Origin: an uncultured Eubacteriales bacterium | GTDB lineage: Bacteria; Bacillota; Clostridia; Peptostreptococcales; Anaerovoracaceae | NCBI GenBank assembly: GCA_910583765.1 | Contig: CAJTYS010000044.1 | Coordinates: 1 to 30,435 of the forward strand | Length of the DNA: 30,435 nt | Direction: 5' to 3' | In this document: positions 1-7,371 of the stretch, one piece after another | Numbering within the stretch: position 1 is the first letter of the stretch | Layout of the letters: each line of letters begins with the position of its first letter | Notes under the pieces: model-generated | The model's database searches: none | The model's input: the letters and a program-made list of their open reading frames with translations, nothing else | What the model was told of the DNA's origin: nothing | Translations under genes and position numbers: made by a program

Positions 1-570
1 GCGAACCTGCTCACCAATATGGCGGCGGGCGCAGTTCTGTGTCTCGTATATTTTGCGGCCTATCTTTGTACAGGACTCCCGCTTCTCGGCTTTTTTCAAG
101 CAAGGGGCATTGTCATCCTTTTGATGACCGCTGCGGTCCTGCTGTTGTCCTGCGCCTTTTCAGCAATCTTTACCATGGTGGCCATGATCAATGCCAGCAA
201 AGCGGGCACAGCGGTGATCTGCGTGCTGGGCGCGGTTCTGCTGTTGTTTGCCGGCGCATATATAAACGCCCGCCTGCAGGAGCCAGAGACGTATCCGGTT
301 TACGATTATGTCGTGGTGGGCGAGGATGCCGCAGACATGGCAGCAGGCATGGAGGAAGCAGTGGCAGAAGAAAAAAATCCTCACTATGTAGGCGGAACAA
401 AACGAAAAGTCTACCAGTTCCTCTATGATTTTACGCCGGGAGGTCAGGCAACGCAGTGCGTTTCTATGGAAGCAGAACGGCCCCATGTGCTCTGCCTGTA
501 TTCAGGAATCCTTTTCATCATAGCCACATCCATAGGAGTCATTGTTTTCAGGCGGAAAGACATAAAATGA
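1..570 (+). CDS. ABC-2 type transporter permease, C-terminal part (cut by window edge)
   Basis: The reading frame is open from the first base, so this is the 3' part of a gene that begins outside the window; the ATG at 19 is probably internal. About 189 codons are visible. They show three hydrophobic segments (roughly the first 20 codons, codons 30-55 and 65-85), then a hydrophilic extracytoplasmic stretch of about 75 residues, then a last membrane helix ending in a basic FRRKDIK tail. This is the usual end of an ABC-2 permease subunit of bacitracin or lantibiotic efflux type. A sensor kinase gene follows after 87 bases, which fits a stress-responsive ABC transporter with its own two-component system. 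The ATPase and response regulator would lie upstream. The family call rests on topology and neighbourhood rather than a diagnostic motif. Confidence 0.6.
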   Translation, partial: ANLLTNMAAGAVLCLVYFAAYLCTGLPLLGFFQARGIVILLMTAAVLLLSCAFSAIFTMVAMINASKAGTAVICVLGAVLLLFAGAYINARLQEPETYPVYDYVVVGEDAADMAAGMEEAVAEEKNPHYVGGTKRKVYQFLYDFTPGGQATQCVSMEAERPHVLCLYSGILFIIATSIGVIVFRRKDIK

Positions 571-657
571 CAAAGTCACTTTCACCGATTTTTTCAGCAG
601 CTACCTTTGCTGGTCAGTTTCTGTCATAAAACATAAAGTTTGGAAAGGGGTGGTATC

Positions 658-1563
658 GTGATCTGGCAGATCATAGTGTGTGTGGTGTTTTTCATAATCA
701 TCGGGATCCTCGGCGTCAAGCTCATCTTGATCCGCAAGGGGATCGAAGAAATCCAAGCCGGATTCGCAGAAAAACTGGAGAGCGATACCAATACCCTGAT
801 TTCCGTTTCCACTAGGGAAAAGACCGTGCGCGGCCTGGCAAACGATATCAATAAACAGCTGCGGCAGCTGCGAAAACAGCGGCATCGTTTTGTACAGGGA
901 GATCTAGAGCTGAAAAGCGCGGTTACCAATATTTCTCATGATTTGCGCACGCCGCTTACTGCCATAAGCGGCTACTTGGATCTGCTGGACCAGGCGGAAA
1001 AGAGCCAAGAAGCCAGCCGGTACATCGAGATCATCAAAGAGCGGACACAGCTGCTGAAACAGCTGACAGAAGAACTATTCCGCTATTCCGTGATCTCCTC
1101 GCCGGACTGGGACGCAGAAGCGGAGCCGGTGAACGTGAACGCTGTTTTAGAAGAAAGCATTGCCGGATTTTACGCCGCGCTGCAGGAACGAAACATCACG
1201 CCTGAGATCCACATGACAGAACGGAAAATCATGCGCCAGCTGAATCGGGACGCTTTGTCCCGAGTTTTTTCCAATCTCATGAGCAATGCCCTAAAATACA
1301 GCGACGGCGATCTGGAAATCAGATTGACAGACAAGGGACAGATCTTCTTTTCCAATCAGGCCTCTGATTTGAGCCAGGTGGAAGCGCAGCGCTTGTTTGA
1401 CCGCTTTTACACAGTGGAAAGCGCAAGGAAATCAACAGGCCTTGGGCTTTCCATCGCAAAGATCTTGGTAGAGCAGATGAAGGGGAGCATGAATGCCCGA
1501 TACGAAAACAGCAGGCTCATCCTCCAAATCCAGCTGCCTGACGGTCATACTGGACAGAAATAG
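658..1563 (+). CDS. Sensor histidine kinase
   Basis: This is a membrane histidine kinase of 301 residues. The frame extends back to a TTG at 640, but GTG at 658 is the better start because GGAAAGGGG lies 7 bases before it. Residues 2-26 form the only membrane helix, and no large extracellular sensor domain is present. The H-box ISHDLRTPLT places the phospho-accepting His at residue 94. It is followed by the N-box NLMSNALKYS, an RFY segment typical of the F-box, and the G-box STGLGLS. All parts needed for autophosphorylation are present. The short N-terminus and the permease gene just upstream resemble intramembrane-sensing kinases that work with ABC transporters against cell-envelope antibiotics; that role is inferred. 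No response regulator is in the window. Confidence 0.88.
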   Translation: MIWQIIVCVVFFIIIGILGVKLILIRKGIEEIQAGFAEKLESDTNTLISVSTREKTVRGLANDINKQLRQLRKQRHRFVQGDLELKSAVTNISHDLRTPLTAISGYLDLLDQAEKSQEASRYIEIIKERTQLLKQLTEELFRYSVISSPDWDAEAEPVNVNAVLEESIAGFYAALQERNITPEIHMTERKIMRQLNRDALSRVFSNLMSNALKYSDGDLEIRLTDKGQIFFSNQASDLSQVEAQRLFDRFYTVESARKSTGLGLSIAKILVEQMKGSMNARYENSRLILQIQLPDGHTGQK

Positions 1564-1595
1564 AAATTTCCCCCTAGCCAGTCCATGGTAGAATG

Positions 1596-1604
1596 TGATA
1601 AAAT
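1596..1604 (+). promoter_or_regulatory. Candidate extended -10 promoter for rsmD
   Basis: TGA followed by TAAAAT forms an extended -10 element about 20 bases before the rsmD start. No convincing -35 hexamer lies 16-18 bases upstream, so this is only a moderate candidate. Confidence 0.35.
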
Positions 1605-1625
1605 ATCTCATTGCGAGGTGTAAAG

Positions 1626-2162
1626 ATGAGAATTATTACAGGAGAGTACAGAGGCAGGCGGCTTCATGCGCCTGTTGACGATAAAATCAGACCTACCACG
1701 GATAAAGTCAAAGAAGCTTTGTTCAGCATCTTGACAGGCGAAATCTATGACAGCAATGTGCTGGACCTTTTCGCAGGAACAGGGAGCCTGGGCCTGGAAG
1801 CCCTCAGCAGGGGAGCGAGGCACTGCTGGTTTGGGGACAATTCCAGGGAAAGCCTGCGGCTATTGAAAGAGAACATCGCACACTGTCAGGCAAATGGCAA
1901 GGCCACTGTGTTAGCTGGAGATTTTCGGAAAGTTCTGGGACGGATCCAGGAAAAGATGGATATCATCCTTTTAGATCCACCTTACAACCAAGGCATGTTG
2001 CCAGATTGTTTTGAGCAGATCGAAGCCCTTGGTATTTTGGCAGAGGGCGGCATCGTGGTAGCGGAGCACAGAAGGGAAGAGATTCTTCCAGAGCAGATGG
2101 GAAATTTGGAAAAAGTAAAAGAACGGAAATATGGGACCGTTGTGCTGTCAATATACAGTTGA
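1626..2162 (+). CDS. rsmD: 16S rRNA (guanine(966)-N(2))-methyltransferase RsmD
   Basis: RsmD methylates N2 of G966 in 16S rRNA using S-adenosylmethionine, during assembly of the small ribosomal subunit. The 178 residues show the family start MRIITGEYRGRRL, the RPTTDKVKEALF segment, the SAM-binding loop DLFAGTGS at residues 47-54 and the catalytic DPPY motif at 117-120. The length is normal for the family. The frame extends to a TTG at 1611, but ATG at 1626 has the SD sequence GAGGTG five bases away and gives the conserved N-terminus. coaD follows after 56 bases, an arrangement common in Bacillota. Function is assigned from the motifs and the neighbour. Confidence 0.95.
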   Translation: MRIITGEYRGRRLHAPVDDKIRPTTDKVKEALFSILTGEIYDSNVLDLFAGTGSLGLEALSRGARHCWFGDNSRESLRLLKENIAHCQANGKATVLAGDFRKVLGRIQEKMDIILLDPPYNQGMLPDCFEQIEALGILAEGGIVVAEHRREEILPEQMGNLEKVKERKYGTVVLSIYS

Positions 2163-2188
2163 TAGGAACGGTCATATTGTGATACAAT
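2159..2188 (+). promoter_or_regulatory. Sigma-A type promoter for coaD
   Basis: TTGATA at 2159-2164 and TACAAT at 2183-2188 are 18 bases apart. The -35 box overlaps the stop codon of rsmD, and the -10 lies 30 bases before the coaD start codon. Confidence 0.6.
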
Positions 2189-2218
2189 AAAAACGAATAG
2201 GCGGAGGATTTATCAGAC

Positions 2219-2704
2219 ATGAAACACAAAGCACTGTACACTGGCTCATTCGACCCTTTGACCAACGGACATATGGATATCATCACTAGAGCGGCCAGGT
2301 TATATGACGAGCTGGTCATAGGAGTCGTTGTCAATCCTTCAAAACAATCCATGTTTTCCTTAGAAGAACGGGAAGAAATGATTCGCAAAGCCACCGCGCA
2401 CCTTCCCAATGTCACAGTGGACCACTTTTCCGGCCTGCTGGCAGACTATGTGAACGCAGGTGACTTTGACAGCGTGATCAGGGGCTTGCGGGCGACCACG
2501 GACTTTGAATATGAAATCCAAATGGCACAGATGAACGCGAGACTTTACGAAGGCCATGTGGAGACTGTTTTTCTTATGACAAACCCCAACTACTCTTTTC
2601 TCAGTTCCAGCATGATTAAAGAAGTGCATTCTTTAGGGGGAAGCGTAGACGGGTTGATCCCAGAAATCATTTTGGAATACATGGATGAAAAAAATAAGGC
2701 TTAG
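2219..2704 (+). CDS. coaD: Pantetheine-phosphate adenylyltransferase
   Basis: CoaD transfers AMP from ATP to 4'-phosphopantetheine, giving dephospho-CoA and pyrophosphate, the penultimate step of coenzyme A synthesis. The 161-residue length is typical. The N-terminus reads YTGSFDPLTNGH, containing the nucleotidyltransferase TxGH signature at residues 15-18. RGLR at 88-91 and the SSSMIKE segment at 129-135 are the other conserved nucleotide- and substrate-binding parts. The ATG at 2219 is preceded by GCGGAGGA at 2201-2208. A promoter-like pair lies in front of the gene, and the coiled-coil gene follows after 11 bases, so the two are probably co-transcribed. Confidence 0.96.
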   Translation: MKHKALYTGSFDPLTNGHMDIITRAARLYDELVIGVVVNPSKQSMFSLEEREEMIRKATAHLPNVTVDHFSGLLADYVNAGDFDSVIRGLRATTDFEYEIQMAQMNARLYEGHVETVFLMTNPNYSFLSSSMIKEVHSLGGSVDGLIPEIILEYMDEKNKA

Positions 2705-2715
2705 GGAGGATATGA

Positions 2716-3288
2716 ATGAAGGTATTAGAACTGCTAGAAGAGATCGAAGAAATCGTGGACACGGCATCAGGATTTCCGTTGACTGGAAAGATCATGGTTG
2801 ATGCCCAGGAACTGCTGGAGATCGTAAGAGAGATCAGATTAGAACTGCCAGATGAGATTCAGCAGGCACAGTGGATCAAAAACGAGAGAGAGCGGATCAT
2901 CGCAGAGGCGAAAAAGGAATACGAAGCAGTGATCGCGGACGCCAAGCGGCAGGCCGAAGCCCTGGTGGAAAACGATGACATCACCGTAAAGGCCAAGATG
3001 CGGGCGGACGAGCTAATGCGGGTGACAGAGGAAACCGCGAAGCAGCTGAAAATGAGCACCTACGATTATGTGGACAGCATCCTCTTTAATTTCCAGGAAA
3101 AGATGGAGCAGCTCAACAGCTTGTATTTCGCAGACATGTTCGGCACCTTGGAAAAGACATTCACGGATATCAACGCCACCCTTGCCAATAACCGAGATGA
3201 GATCAAGGACATGGCTTACCGCACGCAAATGAATGAAGATGGCGTCGCACAGGAGGCACCGCCTTCCGGACAGCAGGAAAATGGCTGA
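2716..3288 (+). CDS. Coiled-coil protein, V-type ATPase subunit E/H-like, unknown function
   Basis: This 190-residue soluble protein has no signal peptide or membrane segment. The N-terminus, about residues 1-50, is leucine- and glutamate-rich. Residues 50-120 form a long charged helix with Ala/Glu/Lys/Arg heptads, and residues 120-160 are a second helical part. The C-terminal tail, from about 170, is rich in Glu, Gln and Pro. Such proteins next to coaD in clostridia are often annotated as ATPase or V-ATPase subunit-like because of the coiled coil, but no Walker motif is visible and no ATPase activity should be assumed. A DivIVA-like scaffold is an alternative. GGGAGGA lies five bases before ATG 2716; the ATG at 2712 is out of frame. 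Confidence 0.7.
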   Translation: MKVLELLEEIEEIVDTASGFPLTGKIMVDAQELLEIVREIRLELPDEIQQAQWIKNERERIIAEAKKEYEAVIADAKRQAEALVENDDITVKAKMRADELMRVTEETAKQLKMSTYDYVDSILFNFQEKMEQLNSLYFADMFGTLEKTFTDINATLANNRDEIKDMAYRTQMNEDGVAQEAPPSGQQENG

Positions 3289-3355
3289 TCTGATCAGAGG
3301 AAATGAAGGGGCGTTTTTCTGAGAGATATTTCCGATGGGACAAAAATAGATACAT

Positions 3356-3393
3356 ATATCCATGATTGACGGAATACCATGAATCATGGATAT
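3356..3393. repeat. 12-bp perfect inverted repeat covering the ylbJ start codon
   Basis: ATATCCATGATT at 3356-3367 is the exact reverse complement of AATCATGGATAT at 3382-3393, with a 14-base loop. The right arm contains the ATG (3386) of the next gene and is followed by TTTTATTG. In RNA this could be an AU-rich terminator for the coaD operon, a hairpin hiding the start codon, or both. No good SD sequence precedes that ATG. Confidence 0.7.
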
Positions 3394-4303
3394 TTTATTG
3401 CATAAAAAAAGAAATTATATCATAGCAGGAACTGGAGCCGCCGCGTTTTGCGTTTTTATGGTGCTGTTTCCATCCGTGGCCCTTTACTCTGCGCAAAAGG
3501 GAATTTCCCTGTGGGCTTCCAGTGTGCTGCCGGCTTTGCTTCCTTTTTTCATCTGCGCCAATTTTTTGAGCAACATGGGGGCAGTGAGATTGCTGCGGCC
3601 AAGCCTGTTCCCATTTGTTATGAGCGTGGTTTCCGGCTATCCCATGGGAGCCAGGATCATTGGCGACATGCGAAAGGAAAAGCAGATCTCGCAGACAGAA
3701 GCAAAGCGGCTCATTAGTTTTTGCAGCACTTCAGGACCAACCTTCATGGTGGGAGCCGTAGGCGCGGGCATGCTGGGATCAGCAGGAGCAGGAATCCTCA
3801 TTGCCGCGGCTCACTATTTGGGCGCTGTTCTCAATGGGATCCTTTACTCCTGTTTTTTTCCAAAAGAGCAGGTTTCTGGAACGCGGGCTCCCAGGAAAAA
3901 TCAGGACCTGCTGGAGCTATTCACAGAAGCCATTATATCCGCCTTTAAATCCCTGGCCATCATCTTGGCCTATATTGTCCTATTCATGTTTCTAACAGAC
4001 CTGCTCCATCTAGGAGGCGCGTTTAGCTGGATCCAGTCACCGGCTCTGAAAGCGCTGGCAAAAGGCTTTTTTGAAATGACCGTAGGCTGCGGCGCGCTGT
4101 CGGAATGCGCAGGACTATCACTAAGCTGGAAATGTGTGCTTTCCACAGTCGTGCTGTCCTGGGGCGGACTTTCCATCATCGGTCAGTCCATGAGCATGCT
4201 CTCTGGCGCAGGGGTGGGAATCCCGTACTTTCTCCTTACAAAGCTGACCCACAGCTTGTTTTCCGGGATCATCGCTTTTCTTCTGGTGATGTGTGTGTTA
4301 TGA
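3386..4303 (+). CDS. ylbJ: YlbJ-type membrane protein (nucleoside-recognition/Gate domain)
   Basis: This is a polytopic membrane protein of 305 residues with about seven to eight hydrophobic segments. SGYPMGARIIGDM near residue 90 and the CSTSGPTFMVGAVGAGMLG region (about residues 112-130) match the conserved Gate-domain sequence of YlbJ, a sporulation integral membrane protein made in the forespore-mother cell system of Bacillus. The transported or sensed compound is not known. The B. subtilis protein is about 400 residues, so this version is short. ATG 3386 is the first start after an in-frame stop at 3380-3382. It has no clear SD and lies inside a perfect inverted repeat, so initiation is unusual or the start is further in. 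tmcAL follows after 7 bases. Confidence 0.78.
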   Translation: MDILLHKKRNYIIAGTGAAAFCVFMVLFPSVALYSAQKGISLWASSVLPALLPFFICANFLSNMGAVRLLRPSLFPFVMSVVSGYPMGARIIGDMRKEKQISQTEAKRLISFCSTSGPTFMVGAVGAGMLGSAGAGILIAAAHYLGAVLNGILYSCFFPKEQVSGTRAPRKNQDLLELFTEAIISAFKSLAIILAYIVLFMFLTDLLHLGGAFSWIQSPALKALAKGFFEMTVGCGALSECAGLSLSWKCVLSTVVLSWGGLSIIGQSMSMLSGAGVGIPYFLLTKLTHSLFSGIIAFLLVMCVL

Positions 4304-4310
4304 TGGACAT

Positions 4311-5489
4311 ATGAATATCTTAGGGATCATAGCAGAATACAATCCGTTTCATAACGGACATTTATATCATTTAGAACAGTGCGTCCAGCAGGCCGGAGCT
4401 GACGCGGCAGTGGCGGTCATGAGCGGAAATTTTACCCAGCGGGGCGAGCCTGCCATGATGGACAAGTGGACCAGGAGCAGACTGGCGGTCCAGTGCGGAG
4501 TGGATCTGGTGCTGGAGCTGCCCTTTGCCTTTGCTGTCAACAGCGCGGAATATTTCGCGAAAGGCGGCATCGGAATTTTGTCAGGCCTGGGCTGCGTCAC
4601 GCATTTGGGTTTTGGCGGCGAGCAGGGAACACTGGGAGAATTGGAAACCATGGCAGAGCTTTTAGCAAAAGAGCCGCCCCAGTACCAGCAGGTATTAAAG
4701 GAGTTTCTTGAAAAGGGCGCGTCTTACCCAAAGGCCCGGGAAAAAGCCATGGAGCTGATGCTGGGGAAAAGAGCGGCCAGCCTTTCGCTGTCACCTAACA
4801 ATATTCTGGCCATTGAATACTTGAAGCAGTTGAAAATCCTAGATAGCTCCATAATTCCAATTATGGTAAACAGGAAGGGACCAGGGTATTTTGATGAACA
4901 ACCAGTAGGAAACATTGCCAGCGCCACGGCGATTCGAGATCAGATGGACAAGCAGCAGCGCGTGGATTACGTGCCGCCTCCGGTCAAAGAGGCGCTGACT
5001 GAAGTTAGTGACACATCCAGCTATTTTCAGCTGATCCAAAGCGCGGTTCTTCGCTGCGGGGAATCGGAGCTTGCCAGAATCTGTTCCGTGGGAGAAGGGC
5101 TGGAGCATAAATTGAAAAAACAGATCAGGACCTGCGGCTCTCTAAAAGAGCTGGTGGAAGCCGTTTCTTCCAAGCGCTATCCAAAGGCCAGGATCCGGCG
5201 GATCTTGTGCCAGCTCCTCATGGGGTTGACAGAATTCGAGCCTGTTTTTTATGCCAGAGTTTTGGCTGCGGGGGAGAAAGGCACAAGGCTGCTGCGGCAG
5301 GCGAAAAAAAAGAGCAGCATCCCCATCATCACCAATATCAACAAGGCCGCGGCCCTGCCTCAGCTGATGACTTATGATATCCTGGCGGGGGACATTTATA
5401 ATCTTCTGGCAGGATATGATCTGTATCAGCGGTGCGATCACGTCATGGGTCCGTACATTGAGATGGGAAAATCAGGACAAATCCCTTGA
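4311..5489 (+). CDS. tmcAL: tRNA(Met) cytidine acetate ligase
   Basis: TmcAL (formerly YlbM) makes N4-acetylcytidine at the wobble position of elongator tRNA-Met, activating free acetate with ATP through an acetyl-AMP intermediate. The 392 residues begin MNILGIIAEYNPFHNGH, giving the nucleotidyltransferase HxGH motif at residues 14-17. AVMSGNFTQRGEPA and LELPFAFAVNSAEYFAKGG are conserved active-site regions of the family. The frame runs back to a GTG at 4293, but ATG 4311 gives the conserved N-terminus. The SD is poor (GGA only), so translation may be coupled to ylbJ, which ends 7 bases before. The acetate kinase gene follows; both enzymes activate acetate. Confidence 0.93.
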   Translation: MNILGIIAEYNPFHNGHLYHLEQCVQQAGADAAVAVMSGNFTQRGEPAMMDKWTRSRLAVQCGVDLVLELPFAFAVNSAEYFAKGGIGILSGLGCVTHLGFGGEQGTLGELETMAELLAKEPPQYQQVLKEFLEKGASYPKAREKAMELMLGKRAASLSLSPNNILAIEYLKQLKILDSSIIPIMVNRKGPGYFDEQPVGNIASATAIRDQMDKQQRVDYVPPPVKEALTEVSDTSSYFQLIQSAVLRCGESELARICSVGEGLEHKLKKQIRTCGSLKELVEAVSSKRYPKARIRRILCQLLMGLTEFEPVFYARVLAAGEKGTRLLRQAKKKSSIPIITNINKAAALPQLMTYDILAGDIYNLLAGYDLYQRCDHVMGPYIEMGKSGQIP

Positions 5490-5514
5490 AAATCATCGAA
5501 AAAAAGACTATAAT
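5486..5514 (+). promoter_or_regulatory. Strong sigma-A type promoter for ackA
   Basis: TTGAAA at 5486-5491 and a consensus TATAAT at 5509-5514 are exactly 17 bases apart. The -35 box overlaps the end of tmcAL. The predicted transcript start near 5521 leaves a leader of about 75 bases before ackA. Confidence 0.85.
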
Positions 5515-5527
5515 AGAATGTGCTGTT

Positions 5528-5569
5528 TATCATGCAGGAAATATCATCACATGATATTGATATTTTTTT
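5528..5569 (+). terminator. Attenuator-like hairpins with T-tract in the ackA leader
   Basis: AATATCA (5540-5546) can pair with TGATATT (5552-5558), and seven T follow at 5563-5569, giving a weak AU-only terminator shape. TATCATG (5528-5534) can instead pair with CATGATA (5550-5556), which shares the same 3' arm. The element lies between the ackA promoter and its SD. It could attenuate ackA or simply end the tmcAL transcript. The stems are weak. Confidence 0.35.
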
Positions 5570-5596
5570 ACTAATCACAGGATGGAGGATATTTGA

Positions 5597-6790
5597 ATGA
5601 AAGTTTTAGTTATTAACTGCGGTAGTTCTTCGCTGAAATACCAAGTACTGGATATGACAAACGAAGTATTGGAAGCAAAAGGCCTCGTAGAGAGGATCGG
5701 CATGGAAGGTTCTGTCATTACTCATGAAAAGATCGGCATGGACAAGTTCAAGCTGGTGACTCCGATGGAAAATCACAAGGACGCCATTGGTCATGTGCTG
5801 GATGCCATTGTTGACGCGGATCACGGCGTGGTGAAAGACATGAGCGAAATCGGAGCAGTCGGTCACAGAGTCGTGCACGCGGGAGAAAAATACGCGGATT
5901 CCGTAGTGATCAATGATTCCGTATTGGCTGCCCTTGAAGAGTGCGTGGAATTAGCGCCGCTCCACAATCCGCCAAATCTTTTAGGTATCGCGGCATGCCA
6001 GGAATTGATGCCGAACACGCCAATGGTAGCTGTGTTCGATACTGCGTTCCACCAGACTATGCCTCCTGAATCTTATATTTACGCCATCCCTTACGAATAT
6101 TACGAAAAATATGGAATCAGAAGATACGGGTTCCACGGGACCAGCCACAAATACGTGGCAGAAAGGGCTTCTGATATTTTGAACGTGAACATCAATGACT
6201 TGAAGATCATCACTTGTCACTTGGGCAACGGGGCTTCTGTATCTGCCATCAAGAGAGGCGTGTGCCTGGACACATCCATGGGCTTCACACCGCTGGAGGG
6301 GCTGGTCATGGGCACCAGGAGCGGTGACATCGATCCGGCCATCGTTACCTATATCAGAGAAAAGGAAGGTCTGGCCCAGGGCGAAGCCAACGAGATCCTC
6401 AACAAAAAATCCGGCGTTCTCGGAATTTCCGGCGTGTCCAGCGATTTCCGAGATCTGGAAGCCGCTGCTGAGGAAGGCAACGAAAGAGCGCTGTTGGCCA
6501 TCAAGATCTTCGCACACAAAGTTCGTTCCTACATCGGTGCGTATATCGCGGAAATGAACGGCGTGGACGCCATTGTGTTCACAGCGGGCGTAGGTGAAAA
6601 CGACATTTCCATGAGAGACATCATCTGCAACGACATGGGCAACCTGGGAATCAAACTGGACTTGGTAAAAAACAAAGTAAGAGGCAAGGAAATGATCATT
6701 TCCAGAGATGACTCCAAAGTCAAAGTCATCCTGATCCCAACTAACGAAGAGCTGATGATTGCTAGAGATACTTACAGACTCTGCAAATAA
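5597..6790 (+). CDS. ackA: Acetate kinase
   Basis: AckA interconverts acetyl phosphate plus ADP and acetate plus ATP, the substrate-level phosphorylation step of acetate fermentation. The protein has 397 residues. Residues reported as essential in the Methanosarcina enzyme fall at the same numbers here: Asn7, Arg91, Asp148, His180, Arg241 and Glu384. The N-terminus MKVLVINCGSSSLKY and the RYGFHGTSH and CHLGNGAS motifs are intact. GGAGG at 5585-5589 precedes ATG 5597. The gene has its own near-consensus promoter and a leader with possible attenuator hairpins. No phosphotransacetylase gene is adjacent, unlike many clostridia where pta comes directly upstream. Confidence 0.97.
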   Translation: MKVLVINCGSSSLKYQVLDMTNEVLEAKGLVERIGMEGSVITHEKIGMDKFKLVTPMENHKDAIGHVLDAIVDADHGVVKDMSEIGAVGHRVVHAGEKYADSVVINDSVLAALEECVELAPLHNPPNLLGIAACQELMPNTPMVAVFDTAFHQTMPPESYIYAIPYEYYEKYGIRRYGFHGTSHKYVAERASDILNVNINDLKIITCHLGNGASVSAIKRGVCLDTSMGFTPLEGLVMGTRSGDIDPAIVTYIREKEGLAQGEANEILNKKSGVLGISGVSSDFRDLEAAAEEGNERALLAIKIFAHKVRSYIGAYIAEMNGVDAIVFTAGVGENDISMRDIICNDMGNLGIKLDLVKNKVRGKEMIISRDDSKVKVILIPTNEELMIARDTYRLCK

Positions 6791-6794
6791 CTGG

Positions 6795-6823
6795 TTGACA
6801 TTTTGTCCAAGTGACTATATAAT
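6795..6823 (+). promoter_or_regulatory. Consensus sigma-A promoter for rpmF
   Basis: TTGACA (6795-6800) and TATAAT (6818-6823), both perfect consensus, are 17 bases apart, starting five bases after the ackA stop. rpmF can therefore be transcribed strongly and independently of ackA. Confidence 0.9.
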
Positions 6824-6876
6824 TGAGAAGTTGTAAAACATATTTACACAAATGAGCAAAAAAGGAGGTGTAGAAA

Positions 6877-7059
6877 ATGGCAGTACCTAAGAGGAAAACG
6901 TCGAAAGCCAGAAGAGACAAGAGAAGAGCGCAAAACATGAAAAAGACGGCACCGGGACTTTCTATCTGTCCACAGTGCCATGAGCCAAAGCTTCCGCATA
7001 GAGTTTGCCCAAATTGCAATTACTACAACGGCAAGGAAGTTGTTGCTTCCGAGGCTTAA
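6877..7059 (+). CDS. rpmF: 50S ribosomal protein L32
   Basis: This 60-residue basic protein begins MAVPKRKTSKARRDKRRAQ, the standard L32 N-terminus. It carries two CxxC pairs, CPQC and CPNC, which make it the zinc-binding (C+) form of L32. The SD AAAGGAGGTG lies seven bases before ATG 6877. In many Bacillota a DUF177 (YceD) gene sits directly upstream and plsX downstream; neither is present here. The gene stands alone between its own consensus promoter and an intrinsic terminator. Confidence 0.97.
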   Translation: MAVPKRKTSKARRDKRRAQNMKKTAPGLSICPQCHEPKLPHRVCPNCNYYNGKEVVASEA

Positions 7060-7082
7060 CGCATATCGACATGAAAATCAGG

Positions 7083-7111
7083 AAGGGGATAGGAAACTAT
7101 CCTCTTTTTTT
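7083..7111 (+). terminator. Intrinsic terminator after rpmF
   Basis: GGATAG and CTATCC close a GAAA tetraloop (7087-7102). The stem extends with G-U, G-C and A-T pairs to about 10 pairs, and seven T follow at 7105-7111. It lies 24 bases after the rpmF stop. Confidence 0.92.
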
Positions 7112-7288
7112 ATGCCGCGACAAGAAAAGGATCACTGCCAAAGGATCAAAAAATATGTCAGAAGGGCGCTTTGTTTGATCCATAAGGAGCCACATACAAC
7201 ATCTTGCGTCTTCTGTGCGGCTCATAAAAAAACGGCAGAAATTGTCGAAGGAAATCCTGCTTTTTAATATGAAGTTTCTGTGAAAAAC

Positions 7289-7317
7289 TTGAAACCGACA
7301 AATTTCAGCGATATAAT
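7289..7317 (+). promoter_or_regulatory. Sigma-A type promoter for the amidase pair
   Basis: TTGAAA (7289-7294) and TATAAT (7312-7317) have a 17-base spacer. The start codon at 7372 gives a leader of about 48 bases. The preceding stretch, 7112-7288, holds no supported gene. It has a possible GAGCC/GGCTC pairing around 7190-7225, and I could not match it to any riboswitch I know. Confidence 0.82.
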
Positions 7318-7371
7318 AGCCAAAGATTGTATGTAATGATAGGAAAAAAGATCGTACAAGAGGTAGGCATA

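Noticed and set aside
7112..7371. Possible c-di-GMP or c-di-AMP riboswitch before the amidase genes
   Set aside because: The promoter at 7289-7317 leaves a leader of about 50 bases. The larger upstream stretch shows no conserved core that I could match to either class.
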